A stretch of DNA of 64,000 bases from Deltaproteobacteria bacterium (GCA_016182965.1 JACPFM010000162.1:26632-90631); one strand, 5' to 3'. Positions 1 through 8,855 are shown, numbered from the stretch's first letter. Program-made: numbers and translations. Notes: generated by a model from the sequence alone, not told the origin.

Positions 1-1190
1 GCGGAAGATGCCTTCAGCCGGCTCTCGGAGTCGATGAGGAACTGCGCGCCGGTCGCCACCCGATCGCCGAGGGCGAGCCCGGAGGCGACGCGGTAGTGAC
101 CTCCGATCAGCGCGCCGACCGACACCTCGCGCGGCTCGACGTGGAGCGCCTCGCCGGGCGCGGCCCCTGGGCCGTGCGTGGCGATGACGAACACGATCGC
201 GCGCGTGCCGGTGCGCAGCACCGCCGACTCCGGCACGGCGAGGCCGCGGCCGAGCGGCAGCTCGATCTCCGCGGTCGCGAAGGCGCCGGGCTTGAGCGCG
301 CCGTCGGGGTTCGGCAGCTCGAGGCGGACCTTCAGGGTGCGGGTGGTCTCCTCGATCGTCGGCGCGACGAACGCGATCTTCGCGGTGAGCGGCTCGGGCT
401 GTCCCTGCACCGTCAACTTCGTCTGCTGACCGAGCTTCACGTGGCGGACGTCGTCCTCGTAGACGTCGACCAGGACCCACAACAGGCCCAGCTCCGAGAT
501 CGTGAACAGCTCGGAGCCCGGCTCGACGAAATTCCCGATCACCGCCTGCTTGGTGACCAGCGTGCCCGAGCGAGGCGCGAAGATGGTGTACGTGCGGCTC
601 GCCTTCCGAGTCTTCTCGAGCTGCTCGATCTGGCGCTTGGGGACGTCCCACAGCAGCAGTCGCCGACGGCTCGCTTCGGCGGTCCCCTGCCACATCCCGG
701 CGTCGCCAAGGGTGATCGACTCGCCCGAGGCCACCTGCGGCGGCTCGAGCAGCGACAGATACTCGAGCTGCGCCGCGTAGACCTCCTGGCTGTAGATCGC
801 CGCGAGCGGCTCGCCGGCCCTGACGAGCTTGCCGACGTAGCCTGCCGGAAGCCCCTCGATGAAGCCGCGCACCTTGGTGTGCACGTGCGCGGTGCGCGTC
901 TCGTCGAAGGTGACGACGCCGACGGTGCGGAGCACGCGCGTGAAGTCGCGTTCCGCGACGGTCGCCGTGGTGAGCCCGAGCGGGCCGACGCGCTCGGGCG
1001 CGATGGTAATCGGCGCGTATCCGCTCGGCGCGCCGGGCGCGTGCGCCGCGTGATCTGCGGGCGCGCCCGACGCGGCGGGGCCGCCGCCGTGCGCGCCGTG
1101 ATCGCCGTGATCGCCGTGATCGGTGCTCTGCGCGCAACGCCCGAACAGCACGGCGAGTGCAGATGCGAGGGCGATGGCGCGCCCGGTCAT
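1..1190 (-). CDS. RND efflux periplasmic adaptor, CusB/HlyD type (3' end beyond window)
   Basis: This is the membrane-fusion subunit that would link an inner-membrane RND pump to an outer-membrane channel. The visible 396 residues begin at ATG 1188-1190, preceded by a good Shine-Dalgarno (AGAGGTG). A signal region with CAQS is followed by a His/Asp/Gly stretch (DHG repeated three times, then AHGGG and HAAHAP), as in metal-binding CusB N-termini. Then come the barrel/lipoyl/hairpin segments: FTRVLRTVGVVTFDE, HTKVRGFIEGL, VRAGEPLAAIYSQEV, IFAPRSGTLV and LTVQGQPEPLTAKIAFVAP, ending near a second barrel (LPLGRGLAVPESAVLRTG). It lies 149 bp downstream of a multicopper oxidase on the same strand, so copper or silver export is the likely role. 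The pump gene is presumably off-window. The family is secure; the substrate is inferred. Confidence 0.88.
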   Translation of the reverse strand, partial: MTGRAIALASALAVLFGRCAQSTDHGDHGDHGAHGGGPAASGAPADHAAHAPGAPSGYAPITIAPERVGPLGLTTATVAERDFTRVLRTVGVVTFDETRTAHVHTKVRGFIEGLPAGYVGKLVRAGEPLAAIYSQEVYAAQLEYLSLLEPPQVASGESITLGDAGMWQGTAEASRRRLLLWDVPKRQIEQLEKTRKASRTYTIFAPRSGTLVTKQAVIGNFVEPGSELFTISELGLLWVLVDVYEDDVRHVKLGQQTKLTVQGQPEPLTAKIAFVAPTIEETTRTLKVRLELPNPDGALKPGAFATAEIELPLGRGLAVPESAVLRTGTRAIVFVIATHGPGAAPGEALHVEPREVSVGALIGGHYRVASGLALGDRVATGAQFLIDSESRLKASS

Positions 1191-1339
1191 GGCGACACCT
1201 CTGCCGAGCCGCGGCGCGTCTGCTTCCGCCGTCCTCTCGCACGCGGTCGCATGGTGGCCCCTCCTCGAGGCCAACGTGCTCGCAAGCGGCACGCCAACGA
1301 CCGCGGCAGAGCTGCGCGCGATCGCGGCGCGCGCGAACG

Positions 1340-2785
1340 CTACTCGTTCACCATCACCTCGGCGAGCATGCCGCCCTCGGCGTGCTCGAGGATGTGGCAG
1401 TGGTACATCCACGATCCCGCTGCGCCGGCGTGCGCGTGGAAGTCGACGAGCAGGCGCACGGTCGTCTTCGCGGGCACGTTGACGGTGTCCTTGCGGACTC
1501 GCGTATCGACCGGCTGGAAGAAGAAGCCGTGCAAGTGGAACGGGTGGTCCATGTCGCTTTCGTTCTGGATTGCCCACTCCTCGACGCTGCCGAGCTTCGC
1601 GTCGATCGTCGGCACGGCGGGGAACGCCGCGTCGTTGATCAAGAAGACCGGGCGTGCGCCATCGGTGCGCTCGCCGAGACGGATCGTGCGCGTCTTCGAC
1701 GACGGCGAGAGAGGCGAGTGCGGGCGCAACGCGGCGGGCATCTTCACGTCCACCGGCGGCTCCGCCGACGCGACGAGACGGACGAGATCGATGGCCGTCG
1801 TCGGCTCGCTCCCGACCGCGCGCGCGTAGGGGACGGCCCGCAGGGTGGCCGTGTTGCTGGCGGAATCGACGCGGACGACCACGTCGGCGCGCTCTCCGGG
1901 GACGAGCAACAGCTCGGAGACCGGCGCCGGCGCCTCGAGGAGCGTGCCGTCGGTTGCGAGCTGGATCATCGTCCCACCGGCGAGCGACAGCTTGAAGTAG
2001 CGCGCGTTCGCGGAGCTCAGCAGCCGCAGACGGCGCCACTCACCCGCGCGCACCGCGACGCCGACGTTCGAGCGACGCCCGTTCACGAGCGCGAGGTTCC
2101 CCTCGAGGCCCATCATGAGAGCGCGCTCGTCGTCTTTCATCGCGGTCTGCACGCCTGTCGCGGCGTCGAGCATGACGTCGTCGAGCACCACCATCTCGTC
2201 GGCGACCACCGGCAGCGCGGGCTCGGCGGGATCGTCGATGACGATCGCGCCATACAGACCCCTGTCGACCTGCTCGTTCGACGCGACGTGCGGGTGGTAC
2301 CAGTACGTGCCCGCGTCGAGCGCGTCGAACGCGTAGTCGAACGTCCCTCCCGGAGGGATGGGCGTGGCGGCAGGACCGGCGCCGTCCATCGCGTTCGGCA
2401 GCCGCAACCCGTGCCAGTGGATGGTGGTCGGCTCGGGCAGGTCGTTGCGGAAGTGCACGAGGATGCGGTCGCCGAGCTTCGCGCGAATGGTGGGGCCCGG
2501 GACGGTGCCGCCGTAGGTCCACGCCGTGGTGCGCTTGCCGGGGAGGTACTCGATCTCGGCGGGCGTGGCGCGCAGCGTCACCTCGACCACGTTCGGATCG
2601 ACGTTCGTGTCCGTCGCGGTCACGGTCGCGAGGGAGCCGGACCACGCCTCTGGTGTGAGCATCGCCGCGGCGGGCATGGCATGGGGTCCGCCGCTTCCAT
2701 GCCCTTCGTGCCCGCCGCCGCAACCGCCGCCCGCAGCCGCGAGCACCGCAAACGCCCCGATCCAACGCGAACTCGTCGTCAACAT
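1340..2785 (-). CDS. multicopper oxidase lipoprotein
   Basis: A secreted copper oxidase of 481 residues, using copper ions to oxidise a substrate with O2 (possibly Cu(I) itself, given the neighbour). All four copper-binding segments are intact: HWH at 123-125, WYHPH at 162-166, HPFHLHG at 414-420 and YHCHILEH at 461-468 with the following GGM. The type-1 copper Cys is C463. The signal peptide ends in a lipobox-like GGGC (C22), followed by a His/Gly segment (HEGHGSGGPH), so it is probably membrane-anchored. Start ATG 2783-2785 has a strong GGGAGGT upstream. The RND adaptor gene follows on the same strand, consistent with a periplasmic copper-defence unit. Laccase-like or CueO-like activity cannot be separated from sequence alone. 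Confidence 0.93.
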   Translation of the reverse strand: MLTTSSRWIGAFAVLAAAGGGCGGGHEGHGSGGPHAMPAAAMLTPEAWSGSLATVTATDTNVDPNVVEVTLRATPAEIEYLPGKRTTAWTYGGTVPGPTIRAKLGDRILVHFRNDLPEPTTIHWHGLRLPNAMDGAGPAATPIPPGGTFDYAFDALDAGTYWYHPHVASNEQVDRGLYGAIVIDDPAEPALPVVADEMVVLDDVMLDAATGVQTAMKDDERALMMGLEGNLALVNGRRSNVGVAVRAGEWRRLRLLSSANARYFKLSLAGGTMIQLATDGTLLEAPAPVSELLLVPGERADVVVRVDSASNTATLRAVPYARAVGSEPTTAIDLVRLVASAEPPVDVKMPAALRPHSPLSPSSKTRTIRLGERTDGARPVFLINDAAFPAVPTIDAKLGSVEEWAIQNESDMDHPFHLHGFFFQPVDTRVRKDTVNVPAKTTVRLLVDFHAHAGAAGSWMYHCHILEHAEGGMLAEVMVNE

Positions 2786-2865
2786 CGCAGACCTCCCGTC
2801 CAGTGGACCTCCGCATCTACAATGCGGAGAACGCGCGAGAGGTCGCAGCGAGACGCGAGAATCCG

Positions 2866-4113
2866 TCAGCGCCCGCGACGCGCGCGCGCCGCGAGCATTG
2901 CCGCGAGCAGCAGCCCCGTCGCCCACTGCCACGTCGACGACGCGCCGCCGCTCGTGGCGGAGCAGCCGCCGCCTGCCTCGGTCGAGCCGTCTGCGTTGGA
3001 GGGCGGCGGGATCGACAGGCAGACCTGCGTGTCGGCGAGCGCGCGGCAGGCGTAGCCGTCGCTGCACGTCCCGCCGGGAGCAGCGCACGGATCGGCGCAC
3101 ACCTTCGCGCCTTCGACCTCGATGCAGATGCCGCTGCGGCACTCGTCGGCGATCTCGCACGCCGCGCCGCTCTTGGCCTTCCGCGGATCGGGACCGCCCT
3201 CGACCCACGGCTCGGACTCGGCCGCCTCGAACGCGGAGAGGATCAGGTCGCGATACGTGTCGGTGCGCGTGTACAGGTTGCGCGTCGCGTACTCGGGCGT
3301 GTCGACGCACTGGGTCCACGGCGGATCGGTCGACGGATCGTAGGGGGCGCCGTTGCCGCCGCGCGTCACCACGCCGATCACCGCGTTGGTGCGCTCGTCG
3401 AACGCGGGCCCACCGCTGTCGCCCGAGCAGATCGCCTCTCCGATGCCGAACTCGTTGGGCCCGACGGCGCCGCCATCGTCGGTGGCGGGACCGACCGCGC
3501 GGATCGGCACTCCGGTGCGGCGCATGCGGCGGCTGCTGCCCATGCCGCCGCCGCCTTTGTTGCTGACGCCCCAGCCGACGGCGCGGATCGTCTCCCCCTT
3601 GACGGGGGGACTGTCGAGGCGGACCGGTGAGATCAGCGCGCCGGGGATGCGCCGATCGAGCACGACGAGCGCGATGTCGGCGTTGCAGAGGTTCTTCGCG
3701 CCATCGTGGATCACCACCTTGCCCCACGCGTCGGCCTCGCTCTTCATCCGCGGACCGACGATCACCGCGAGGTTCTTGGCCTCGTAGTCAGCGAGGACCT
3801 TGCCGCCCGCGATCGGGCGGCCGTCCCTCGCGCAGGCGATGCCGCCGTCCTGCGTACGTGAGACGCAGTGGCGCGCGGTGAGCACGATGTTGTCGGCGAC
3901 GAGCGTGCCCGAGCAGGCGCCGGAGAGGTAACCCTCTTCGCTGATCACGCCCATCCAGACCGTCGAGTCGTCTTCGGGGCCGCTCGCGACGCCGTCGATG
4001 ACGGGCGCGCTGGCGCGGCCGATGTCGCCCCGGGGCGCGTCCGCGCCGCAGCCTCCGGACAGGAGGGCGACGGACGCGAGAGAGAGCATGTAGACGATGG
4101 TCTGGCGGATCAT
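2866..4113 (-). CDS. trypsin-like serine protease with MYXO-CTERM-like anchor
   Basis: A secreted chymotrypsin-fold protease of 415 residues. The catalytic triad is visible as H82 (LTARHCVS), D146 (NADIALVVLD) and S233 (CSGDSGGPAF). The N-terminus has a signal with a lipobox-like SGGC (C22). After the catalytic domain there is a cysteine-rich segment (CEIADECRSGICI, CADPCAAPGGTCSDGYAC), then a GCSA stretch, one hydrophobic helix and a terminal RARRGR. This order matches the MYXO-CTERM sorting signal of Myxococcota (Cys motif, transmembrane helix, Arg cluster). Having both a lipobox and this tail is unusual, so one may not be used. Start ATG 4111-4113 has GAGGTT upstream. The substrate is unknown. 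Confidence 0.9.
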   Translation of the reverse strand: MIRQTIVYMLSLASVALLSGGCGADAPRGDIGRASAPVIDGVASGPEDDSTVWMGVISEEGYLSGACSGTLVADNIVLTARHCVSRTQDGGIACARDGRPIAGGKVLADYEAKNLAVIVGPRMKSEADAWGKVVIHDGAKNLCNADIALVVLDRRIPGALISPVRLDSPPVKGETIRAVGWGVSNKGGGGMGSSRRMRRTGVPIRAVGPATDDGGAVGPNEFGIGEAICSGDSGGPAFDERTNAVIGVVTRGGNGAPYDPSTDPPWTQCVDTPEYATRNLYTRTDTYRDLILSAFEAAESEPWVEGGPDPRKAKSGAACEIADECRSGICIEVEGAKVCADPCAAPGGTCSDGYACRALADTQVCLSIPPPSNADGSTEAGGGCSATSGGASSTWQWATGLLLAAMLAARARRGR

Positions 4114-4214
4114 GGCGAACCTCGAAGGTGAGCGCGTGCGTGATAGCACGCGCGATCCAGCCGGTTCACGTGACCACTTCGGATACATGACCAACGTGTA
4201 ACGTTCCGGCGATC

Positions 4215-5072
4215 TCACAACGACACGCCGACGCCCAACGTGCCCACGTGCGCATCGACGACGTTGTGCCCGAAGATCGTGCGGTAGTACGCGCCGACGA
4301 GCTCGAGCCGCTTCGTCGCGTTCAGCGTCACGACCACCCCACCGATGAGCGAGTCCTTCTTCAGGGAGCCGGCGCCGATCGCGATGCCCCCGGTGACCGT
4401 GGGCGCGATCGTCAGCGCGTCGAGCACGCGGACGGGGAGGAGGAGCATGGGCAGGAGCTCGTCGGCGATACCCGACGTGCGAAGCCGGTATCCGACGCCG
4501 ACGACGGCGGACAACCTCGACCATCCGAGACGGTCGACGGCGAGCACCGTGCGCCCCTCGACGTCGAACTGCTTCGCGCCGGTCGCCTCGCTCTCCGGAT
4601 ACGTGCCGGGCACCTTCACGCCGGCGAACACCGCGAACGTTCCCCAACCGAGCGGCACCGCATACCGGCCGGTCGCGAACGAGTCGGAGAGGCTCGTGAC
4701 CCGCTGGGTGCCGGACGGGCCCTCGATGGCGAGGTGCTGCCCGGCGACGAGCGCCGACACCGCCCAGCGCTCGCCGAGCCGCAGCTCGCCGAACAGGTTC
4801 ACGGCGTAGTTCGAGATCCTCGTTCCGGATCCGAGCGCGACGCGGTTGCCGGCTTGGTCCAGCTTACCGGCGGCGGTGAGGAACGAGAGGAACGGGCGCA
4901 AGTAGAAAGTCGAAGGCTTCTCGTCGACGAGACGCTCGACGCCGGTCGGCGACATCTGCGCAGGCGAGCTTCCTTGGTGATGCGAGACGTCGCAGCGTGC
5001 GTGACGGGCGGCGACGCTGCCGGCCAGTGCTGCAACGGTGGAGAGCAAGATCGCGGGCCATGCCTTTGCCAT
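4215..5072 (-). CDS. predicted outer-membrane beta-barrel protein
   Basis: A 285-residue protein with a signal peptide (AWPAILLSTVAALAGSVAA) and then alternating hydrophobic/polar strands ending in VGTLGVGVSL, as in outer-membrane transporter-like proteins. Recognisable strands include YLRPFLSFLTAAGKLD, WAVSALVAGQHLAIEG and LELVGAYYRTIFG. No catalytic motif is seen. An ATG 45 nt further upstream would add 15 residues without a signal character, so the start at 5070-5072 is preferred. It is transcribed away from the next gene. Function is unknown; transport of hydrophobic compounds is one possibility for such barrels. Confidence 0.68.
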   Translation of the reverse strand: MAKAWPAILLSTVAALAGSVAARHARCDVSHHQGSSPAQMSPTGVERLVDEKPSTFYLRPFLSFLTAAGKLDQAGNRVALGSGTRISNYAVNLFGELRLGERWAVSALVAGQHLAIEGPSGTQRVTSLSDSFATGRYAVPLGWGTFAVFAGVKVPGTYPESEATGAKQFDVEGRTVLAVDRLGWSRLSAVVGVGYRLRTSGIADELLPMLLLPVRVLDALTIAPTVTGGIAIGAGSLKKDSLIGGVVVTLNATKRLELVGAYYRTIFGHNVVDAHVGTLGVGVSL

Positions 5073-5179
5073 GGGCGCCCGCACCAAGCCAAACTCGTGC
5101 CAGCCAGTGGACGCCATCGCGTCCCAGCAACCGTTGAAGCCGGCCGAAGTGGCCGCAGATCTTCACCGACATCAAGTCG

Positions 5180-5512
5180 TTGAAGGTGCTTAAGAAGGCC
5201 GGCAACACGACGAAGATCGAGCTCGAGCTCCGCACGTTCGACAGCGGCTCGCACGAGTGGGAGGTCAGGGCGCTCTCGAACCGCACCGTCGAGATGTCCA
5301 TCGGCGCGCCCGGCATCAAGGCGCGCGGCGTCGCGACGGTGAAGGACGGCGCGACGCCGCTCGACGCGCTCGTGAGCTACTGGCTCTTCGTGGACGTGTC
5401 GGGCATCGTAGGCTGGTTCGTCAGCGAGAAGGACCTCCGCGCGAAGCAAGAGCGCCTGATCGACCGCAACCTGCGAGACCTGGAGAAGGTCTTCGGCGAC
5501 AAGAAGGTCTGA
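5180..5512 (+). CDS. SRPBCC-like protein, 5'-truncated
   Basis: The reading frame resembles an SRPBCC/START-like ligand-binding domain (polyketide-cyclase type): WPQIFTDIKSLKVLKK, then TKIELELRTFDSG, HEWEVRALSNRTVEMSIG, a middle beta region and a C-terminal helix (LDRNLRDLEKVFGD-like). The open frame begins right after a stop at 5135-5137, and the family-like residues SRPKWPQIF start at 5138. The only usual start codon is TTG 5180, which leaves out the first strand and helix normally found before the WP motif. About 25 residues seem to be missing relative to the family. It is followed after 2 nt by the ligase gene at 5515, so translation is probably coupled. It may be a decayed gene or may use an unusual start. 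Confidence 0.6.
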   Translation: MKVLKKAGNTTKIELELRTFDSGSHEWEVRALSNRTVEMSIGAPGIKARGVATVKDGATPLDALVSYWLFVDVSGIVGWFVSEKDLRAKQERLIDRNLRDLEKVFGDKKV

Positions 5513-5514
5513 CC

Positions 5515-6864
5515 TTGGACGCACGCACCCTCGTCGCCATCCTCCGCAAGCGGCGCGCGCTGCGCCGCCACGAGCGGTGGAGCCGCCTCGATCTGGAGGT
5601 GCATCAGGCGCGGGCCGTGCGGGAGCTTCGCGATTTCGCGGTGGCGCGGTCGCCCTTCTACGCGCGGCTGCACCGCGGGCTCGAGCGACGCCCGCTGCAC
5701 GAGCTGCCCGTGGTGACGAAAGCCGACTTGATGGCGCAGTTCGACGAAGTGGTCACGGATCGCCAGGTTCAGCTGAAGGACCTTCGGGCGTTCGTGGACG
5801 CGCACCGCGACGAGCCGGCGATCCCGCGCTTCCACGAACGGTACTGGACCAGCTCGACCTCGGGCAGCACCGGCATGCGCGGCATCTTCCTCCATGACTT
5901 CGACGAGTGGACGACCGTGATCGCCTCGTATGCGCGCGCGAACGAATGGGCCGGCATGAAGGCGGGCCTCGGGCGCACGATGCGCCTCGCGGTCGTCAGC
6001 TCACGGGTGCCGACGCACCAGTCGGCCGCGGTCGGCGCGACGCTCCAGAGCAGGTGGGTCCCCACGCTGCGCGTCGACGCCACCGAACCCATGCCCCAGA
6101 TCGTCGCGAAGCTGAACGCGTTCGCCCCGGAGGCGCTCGTCGGGTACGCGTCGATGATCCGCTTGCTCGCCGACGAGAGGCTCGCGGGCCGCCTGACCAT
6201 CACCCCGCAGGCGGTCACCGCCTCCTCGGAGGTGATCTCCCCCGAGCTCCGCGAGCACGTCCGCCGCGCGTTCGGCACCGAGCTCTTCGAGGTCTACGCC
6301 GCGACCGAGCCGGCCGGCATCGCGTCGCACTGCGAGCGTCACGCGCTGCACCTCTACGAAGATCTCGTGATCACCGAGGTCGTCGACGAGCACGAGCGCC
6401 CCGTGCCGCCCGGAGCTTTCGGAGATCACCTCCTCGTGACGGTCCTCTTCGGCCGCACCATGCCGTTGATCCGCTATGCGATGAGCGACTCGGTCCGGCT
6501 CTCGAGCGAGACTTGCCCCTGCGGGAGACCCTTCGCTCTCCTCGACGCGATTCAGGGTCGTCGCGAGGACCTCCTCCGCCTGCCCGGTCGCGACGGCGCC
6601 GACGTGGTCGTGCAGCCCAACCTGTTCCACCGCCTCATGGAGCCGCTGCCCCTGCACGGGTGGCAGATCGTCCAGGAGCCGTCGGCGCTTCGCGTGCGCC
6701 TGGTCGACGCCGAACGAGCGGTCGACGACGCCGCGCTCGTCGCCGCCATCGAGAACGCGCTCGCAGGCGTCGGCGCCCTTGCGCCGCGGATCGCGATCGA
6801 GCGCGTCGATGCAATCGCGCGGACGAGGCTCGGGAAGGCGCCGCTCGTCATCGCCTCACCGTAG
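5515..6864 (+). CDS. phenylacetate-CoA ligase-like AMP-binding enzyme
   Basis: A 449-residue adenylate-forming enzyme of the PaaK-like branch. Members activate a carboxylate with ATP to an acyl-adenylate and usually transfer it to CoA or a carrier. The phosphate-binding loop TSSTSGSTGMRG and the EVYAATEPAGI segment (the A5 motif region) are clear. Farther on, IRYAMSDSV and the C-terminal GRREDLLRLPGRDG fit the family. The Cys pair CPCGRP in the C-terminal part is common in PaaK-like proteins. The start TTG 5515-5517 lies 2 nt after the SRPBCC stop codon. No in-frame ATG occurs before residue 70, so a TTG start is likely. The substrate is unknown. Confidence 0.85.
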   Translation: MDARTLVAILRKRRALRRHERWSRLDLEVHQARAVRELRDFAVARSPFYARLHRGLERRPLHELPVVTKADLMAQFDEVVTDRQVQLKDLRAFVDAHRDEPAIPRFHERYWTSSTSGSTGMRGIFLHDFDEWTTVIASYARANEWAGMKAGLGRTMRLAVVSSRVPTHQSAAVGATLQSRWVPTLRVDATEPMPQIVAKLNAFAPEALVGYASMIRLLADERLAGRLTITPQAVTASSEVISPELREHVRRAFGTELFEVYAATEPAGIASHCERHALHLYEDLVITEVVDEHERPVPPGAFGDHLLVTVLFGRTMPLIRYAMSDSVRLSSETCPCGRPFALLDAIQGRREDLLRLPGRDGADVVVQPNLFHRLMEPLPLHGWQIVQEPSALRVRLVDAERAVDDAALVAAIENALAGVGALAPRIAIERVDAIARTRLGKAPLVIASP

Positions 6865-7173
6865 TGCGGCTGAAGAGCCCGCCGGGCGACCGGGAGCTTC
6901 GTCCTTTCCCTGGGTGACCGGTGACGCCACTCTTGGTTTCGAGCGGAAATCCAAGGGGCTCCGGGTGACCGTCGCTGGTAGGGGGGCCCTCCCCGCGTGG
7001 CCCCGGTGACCGGGCTGGATACAGAAGTCGCCGCGAGGGTCACCGAATCCGTCAGGCAGATCGAGCTCGTCCGTCGACGGCGTTGTGACCCGCTCGGTCA
7101 CGAGCGGGGTCCCCTCCGCGGGCCGGTTGCCGGAAAAGCAGCCCGGCTCGAACGTTGCTAGTGGCGCGCGCCC
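6865..7173. other. intergenic region with repeated GGTGACC motif and a hairpin
   Basis: No gene is supported here. The heptamer GGTGACC occurs at 6913-6919, 6964-6970 and 7005-7011 and inverted at 7038-7044; partial copies sit at 7085-7090 and, inverted, at 7096-7101. The last pair is part of a perfect 8-bp stem: CCCGCTCG at 7089-7096 with its complement at 7101-7108 around a GTCA loop. The stem is not followed by a T-run, so it does not look like a standard terminator. It could be a regulator-binding region for the small lipoprotein gene that starts at 7174. Confidence 0.45.
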
Positions 7174-7323
7174 ATGTCCCACCGAGCTCTCGCGATCGCC
7201 CTCTTCCTCACCCTCGCCCTGGCCGCCATCGGCTCTGCCTGCTCGGACCATGACGACGATCACGGAACCGACGCCGGCATGGGCGCAGATGCAGGCGCTG
7301 ACGCGCCGTCGGATGGCGGCTGA
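7174..7323 (+). CDS. very small acidic/His lipoprotein (49 aa)
   Basis: A 49-residue reading frame starting at ATG 7174-7176. The first 22 residues form a classic signal peptide (basic start SHRAL, hydrophobic core, GSAC). The Cys at 23 is followed by SDHDDDHGTDAG and then Asp/Ala/Gly residues to the stop. This matches the mature start of many lipoproteins in this window, but nothing follows the linker, so it is either a genuine minimal lipoprotein or the head of a gene that lost its body. The DHDDDH cluster could bind metal, which would fit the copper-type genes nearby, but this is a guess. Confidence 0.5.
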   Translation: MSHRALAIALFLTLALAAIGSACSDHDDDHGTDAGMGADAGADAPSDGG

Positions 7324-7460
7324 CCGAGCGACGGCGGATGATGCACGGCGGCAGATGGCGGCAAGATGATCGAGCGTGACGCGCGCCCCGGCCGATGCGA
7401 GCAGTACCGGGAGCACGTCGCCTCGACGACCGGTGAAAGCAGTCTGGAGTGACAACGACA

Positions 7461-8393
7461 ATGCGAGGACGATTGCGTTGCGCGTGGATCGCCGCGATGG
7501 TCGCGTCATCGGCGATGGCCGTCGCGCCCAACGCCGCGCACGCCAGCGCCTGCTGCGGCGGCGGGCAGAGCGTGGCGCTCCGCCTCGGCCCCGAGGAGGT
7601 CGCGAGCGGCAGCCTCGTCGCGCTCGGCCAGCAGCTGCGCGGGCGATGGGACAAGCACGGCACCTTCATCGCGTCCGATCCGGCGACGCGCGACCGTGAG
7701 CTCCGCGTCGAGGCGCGCGCGATGGGCAAGATCGGCCGACGGTTCCAGTTCGGGGCGATCGTCCCGACCATCTTCACCATGCGACGCCACGCCGACGGCG
7801 CGTCCTCCGGCGGTGGCATCGGCGACGTGACGGCGCTCTCGCGCTGGGACTTCGTGAAGGTCGGCGGCGAAGGCGTGCTCCCCGGCATCGCGGCGACGTT
7901 CGCCCTCGGCATGCCGACGGGGCGCTCGACCGATCACGCGCGCGATCCGCGCGGAGCCGACGTGACCGGCATCGGGACCTGGGAGGTCCGGCCAGGCATC
8001 GCGATCGAGAAGTCATGGTGGACGGGCTATTACGTGATCGGCGCGATGGGGCTCGGGTTCTTCGCGCCGTTCTCCAACAAATTCGGCTCGCGAACGCACC
8101 TCGGGCCGAGGCTCCAGGCCTTCGTGGCAGCCGGCAAGTCGTTCAACAACGGCCTCGGCGTGACCCTCGGGCTGAGCCACGACCGCGAGACGGGCCCCGT
8201 GGTCGGAGGCGTGCGCAGGGTCGCGCTGCTCATGAAGACGTCCGCTATGTTGTTCGTGTCATGGGAGATCAACGACCACTGGCAGACGTTCGCCAGCTTC
8301 CAGTTGGATCTCCCCATCAACTCGCTCGGCCGCGATCAGCTCGCCGGCACGACCATCGGTCTGGGGGTGCGACGCGCATGGAACGTCTACTAG
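7461..8393 (+). CDS. predicted outer-membrane barrel protein with ACCGGG motif
   Basis: A 310-residue protein with a signal peptide ending at AHASA, followed by ACCGGGQS and then beta-barrel-like strands (FGAIVPTIFTMRRH, VLPGIAATFALGMPTG, GYYVIGAMGLGFFAPF) to the end, IGLGVRRAWNVY. ATG 7461 is chosen because GGAG lies upstream; a GTG at 7449 is an alternative. Its stop overlaps the next start by 16 nt, so the two are co-translated. I do not recognise a specific family. The small cysteine cluster right after the signal and the YtkA-like partner suggest a periplasmic metal-related role, which is inference. Confidence 0.68.
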   Translation: MRGRLRCAWIAAMVASSAMAVAPNAAHASACCGGGQSVALRLGPEEVASGSLVALGQQLRGRWDKHGTFIASDPATRDRELRVEARAMGKIGRRFQFGAIVPTIFTMRRHADGASSGGGIGDVTALSRWDFVKVGGEGVLPGIAATFALGMPTGRSTDHARDPRGADVTGIGTWEVRPGIAIEKSWWTGYYVIGAMGLGFFAPFSNKFGSRTHLGPRLQAFVAAGKSFNNGLGVTLGLSHDRETGPVVGGVRRVALLMKTSAMLFVSWEINDHWQTFASFQLDLPINSLGRDQLAGTTIGLGVRRAWNVY

Positions 8394-8764
8394 CGGCGCC
8401 GCTGCTCGCGCTGTTCCTCTCGCAGGCCGGGTGCGCCGGCGAGGTGACGCCGGAGTCGACCGGCGCGCTGTCCGTCCACCTCACGCCGGACGCCGCGATC
8501 ACACGCGGCTCCAACAACTTCACGATGACCATCCGCGCCGGCGCCCTCGCGCCGACGAAGGACAAGACGAACGTCGAGGTCATCGTGTGGATGCCGTCGA
8601 TGGGCCACGGCGCACCGAACGATCCGACCCTCGTCGAGAAGGGCGACGGCAACTACCGCGTCGAAGACGTGTACTTCTCGATGCCCGGCACATGGGAGCT
8701 GACGGTGAACGTGACCTCCGACCGCGGCAACGGCTCGCAGACGTTCACCTACGAGATCCCCTGA
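8378..8764 (+). CDS. YtkA/FixH-like lipoprotein
   Basis: A 128-residue lipoprotein (lipobox SQAGC, C19) whose body is a small immunoglobulin-like domain of the YtkA/FixH type. It shows the pattern VIVWMPSMGHGAPNDP, then GDGNYRVEDVYFSMPGTWELTVNV. The MPSMGH segment is the signature region of this family, which is often found near copper handling or cytochrome oxidase assembly genes. It starts inside the preceding barrel gene (16-nt overlap). Whether it binds metal through the Met/His residues is untested. Confidence 0.78.
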   Translation: MERLLAAPLLALFLSQAGCAGEVTPESTGALSVHLTPDAAITRGSNNFTMTIRAGALAPTKDKTNVEVIVWMPSMGHGAPNDPTLVEKGDGNYRVEDVYFSMPGTWELTVNVTSDRGNGSQTFTYEIP

Positions 8765-8855
8765 AAGCGTGATCGGAGCCGCACGCGGGCGCGATGCGCG
8801 CCGGTGACCGCCCGTGGTTTCGTCGCGGCGCGATCTGGCGTAAGCGCTGGCCTCG

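Noticed and set aside
1157..3055. Long plus-strand frame opposite the multicopper oxidase
   Set aside because: It lacks any recognisable motif and runs across an intergenic border; all copper motifs are on the minus strand.
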